A stretch of DNA of 14,250 nt. Source: Oligoflexaceae bacterium. GTDB lineage: Bacteria; Bdellovibrionota_B; Oligoflexia; Oligoflexales; Oligoflexaceae. The stretch is from positions 1-14,250 of the forward strand of contig CANJJY010000066.1 of assembly GCA_947474445.1 (NCBI GenBank), in the 5' to 3' direction. A program made the translations under genes and the position numbers. Shown one piece after another: positions 13,557-14,250 of the stretch. The number at the start of each line of letters is the position of its first letter. The stretch's first letter is position 1. Under the pieces are notes generated by a model that was not told the origin of the DNA, did no database searches, and saw only the letters and a list, made by a program, of their open reading frames with translations.

Positions 13557-14250
13557 ATCATCCCAGCCATCATCCAGAATCTGGTGCCGGAGTCATGCTG
13601 ATCTTCGTCGTCCTGTTTTCTCTCTTGATGGCATTAGACCTCTTCAATAAGCAGGGAACGTCGGCGATGCAGGCCAGGCAGCGCATCGAGTCAAATCTTG
13701 GAGATAAAAACTATTATCGGGAAATCAATCAGGTCTTGAACGATGATGAGTTTTGCGTAAGCACCAACATTATGAATGGTCTTGAAGGCAAATTAAATAT
13801 CTCAGGAGTTGCGAACACAGTATTGATACACGATATCAAAGATATCAGCTGGAATATCGAAGGAGACAGCAAAGGACTTTTAACCATCTTCAGCGAAAAG
13901 TATGATATCGATACAAAAAATAAAGGGGTACTGAAGGGAAGTTGGGGGGTCTCCCGCATAAGCGTGTCCCAACTTCCGGACCCCGTCTTACTGACGAAAG
14001 TCCATGGCAAAAACATCTATAGAGTGCCTATCGATATCTCCGAACATGGTTTTTGGGATGAATTGGACGCTGCAGGCACAGGGGTCAAGCGCTATCAAGA
14101 GGTTTGGGACTCTTACAAGGTCTACGTTGAAATGGATCCAGCGGATCCCACTAAGCCCCTCACGTGCTATTCTCCCCTCTCTTCCAGAAGTCTTTGCTTG
14201 GACTTTGGCCGCTTTTTTGATCCGACTGCCCCGCAGAAATGTGTGCCTTA
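13544..14250 (+). CDS. Pseudopilin-like protein 3 (TTG start), reaching the window edge
   Basis: The frame is open from TTG 13544 to the window end (235 codons plus two bases, TA). The leader MQNLNHPSHHPESG is followed by AGVMLIFVVLFSLLMALDLF, giving Ala+1 and Leu+5 instead of Glu. Absence of Glu+5 is known from the tip pseudopilin GspK. The body is beta-rich (IHDIKDISWNIEGDSKGLLT, YKVYVEMDPADP). The end, SLCLDFGRFFDPTAPQKCVP, matches the Cys tail of the two preceding genes, which stop two to three residues after the last Cys. The final TA is therefore probably the start of TAA or TAG, making this nearly the whole gene. It overlaps gene 2 by 13 bases. Confidence 0.77.
   Translation, partial: MQNLNHPSHHPESGAGVMLIFVVLFSLLMALDLFNKQGTSAMQARQRIESNLGDKNYYREINQVLNDDEFCVSTNIMNGLEGKLNISGVANTVLIHDIKDISWNIEGDSKGLLTIFSEKYDIDTKNKGVLKGSWGVSRISVSQLPDPVLLTKVHGKNIYRVPIDISEHGFWDELDAAGTGVKRYQEVWDSYKVYVEMDPADPTKPLTCYSPLSSRSLCLDFGRFFDPTAPQKCVP

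Noticed and set aside
1..14250. CRISPR array, tRNA/rRNA genes, insertion sequence or phage genes
   Set aside because: No regular repeat-spacer pattern, no cloverleaf or rRNA-like sequence, and no transposase or phage protein was seen on either strand.

Overview
The window looks like a chromosomal stretch of a Gram-negative, diderm bacterium. I suggest Bdellovibrionota, class Oligoflexia, or a nearby deltaproteobacterial lineage. This rests on the style of the proteins: several Sec-secreted proteins and lipoproteins, pseudopilin-like proteins beside a SUMF1-domain lipoprotein, a membrane-anchored DsbA-like protein with a long helical N-terminal part, and frequent GTG/TTG starts with good Shine-Dalgarno sites. 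The taxonomy is an inference, not a match. I see no tRNA, rRNA, CRISPR array, insertion sequence or phage gene.

Left part (1-1760): the 5' part of prmA (ribosomal protein L11 methyltransferase) runs leftward off the window. It is divergent from a membrane-anchored thioredoxin-fold (DsbA-like) protein, which ends at a strong intrinsic terminator. A short stretch of nested inverted repeats follows.

Second part (1761-3780): a secreted protein of a conserved family I cannot name (called here the YGWHR family), then an AT-rich, accessory-looking stretch. That stretch holds a perfect dyad, a possible 26-residue lipopeptide gene and a 120-residue Cys-containing lipoprotein-like protein. A bidirectional terminator closes it.

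Third part (3781-7880, minus strand): a likely three-gene operon, transcribed leftward. It starts with a large secreted protein with a probable phosphodiester-glycosidase (NAGPA-like) domain. Next is a HAD phosphatase-UbiA prenyltransferase fusion of the DPPR-synthase type, and last a SlyD-type FKBP prolyl isomerase. The first two genes hint at envelope glycan or polyprenyl-phosphate chemistry.

Fourth part (7881-10579, plus strand): a lipoprotein paralogue of the YGWHR protein, followed 14 bases later by adenine deaminase (ade).

Right part (10753-14250, plus strand): a lipoprotein with a C-terminal SUMF1/FGE-sulfatase domain, then three tightly packed pseudopilin-like genes. All three share a Cys-containing C-terminal tail pattern, and only the middle one keeps the pilin Glu+5. 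This looks like a surface or pseudopilus-tip module. The third pseudopilin uses a TTG start and almost certainly ends within a codon of the window edge.

The best candidates for undescribed biology are the two YGWHR paralogues with an invariant His/Asp set, and the SUMF1-lipoprotein plus Cys-tailed pseudopilin cluster.
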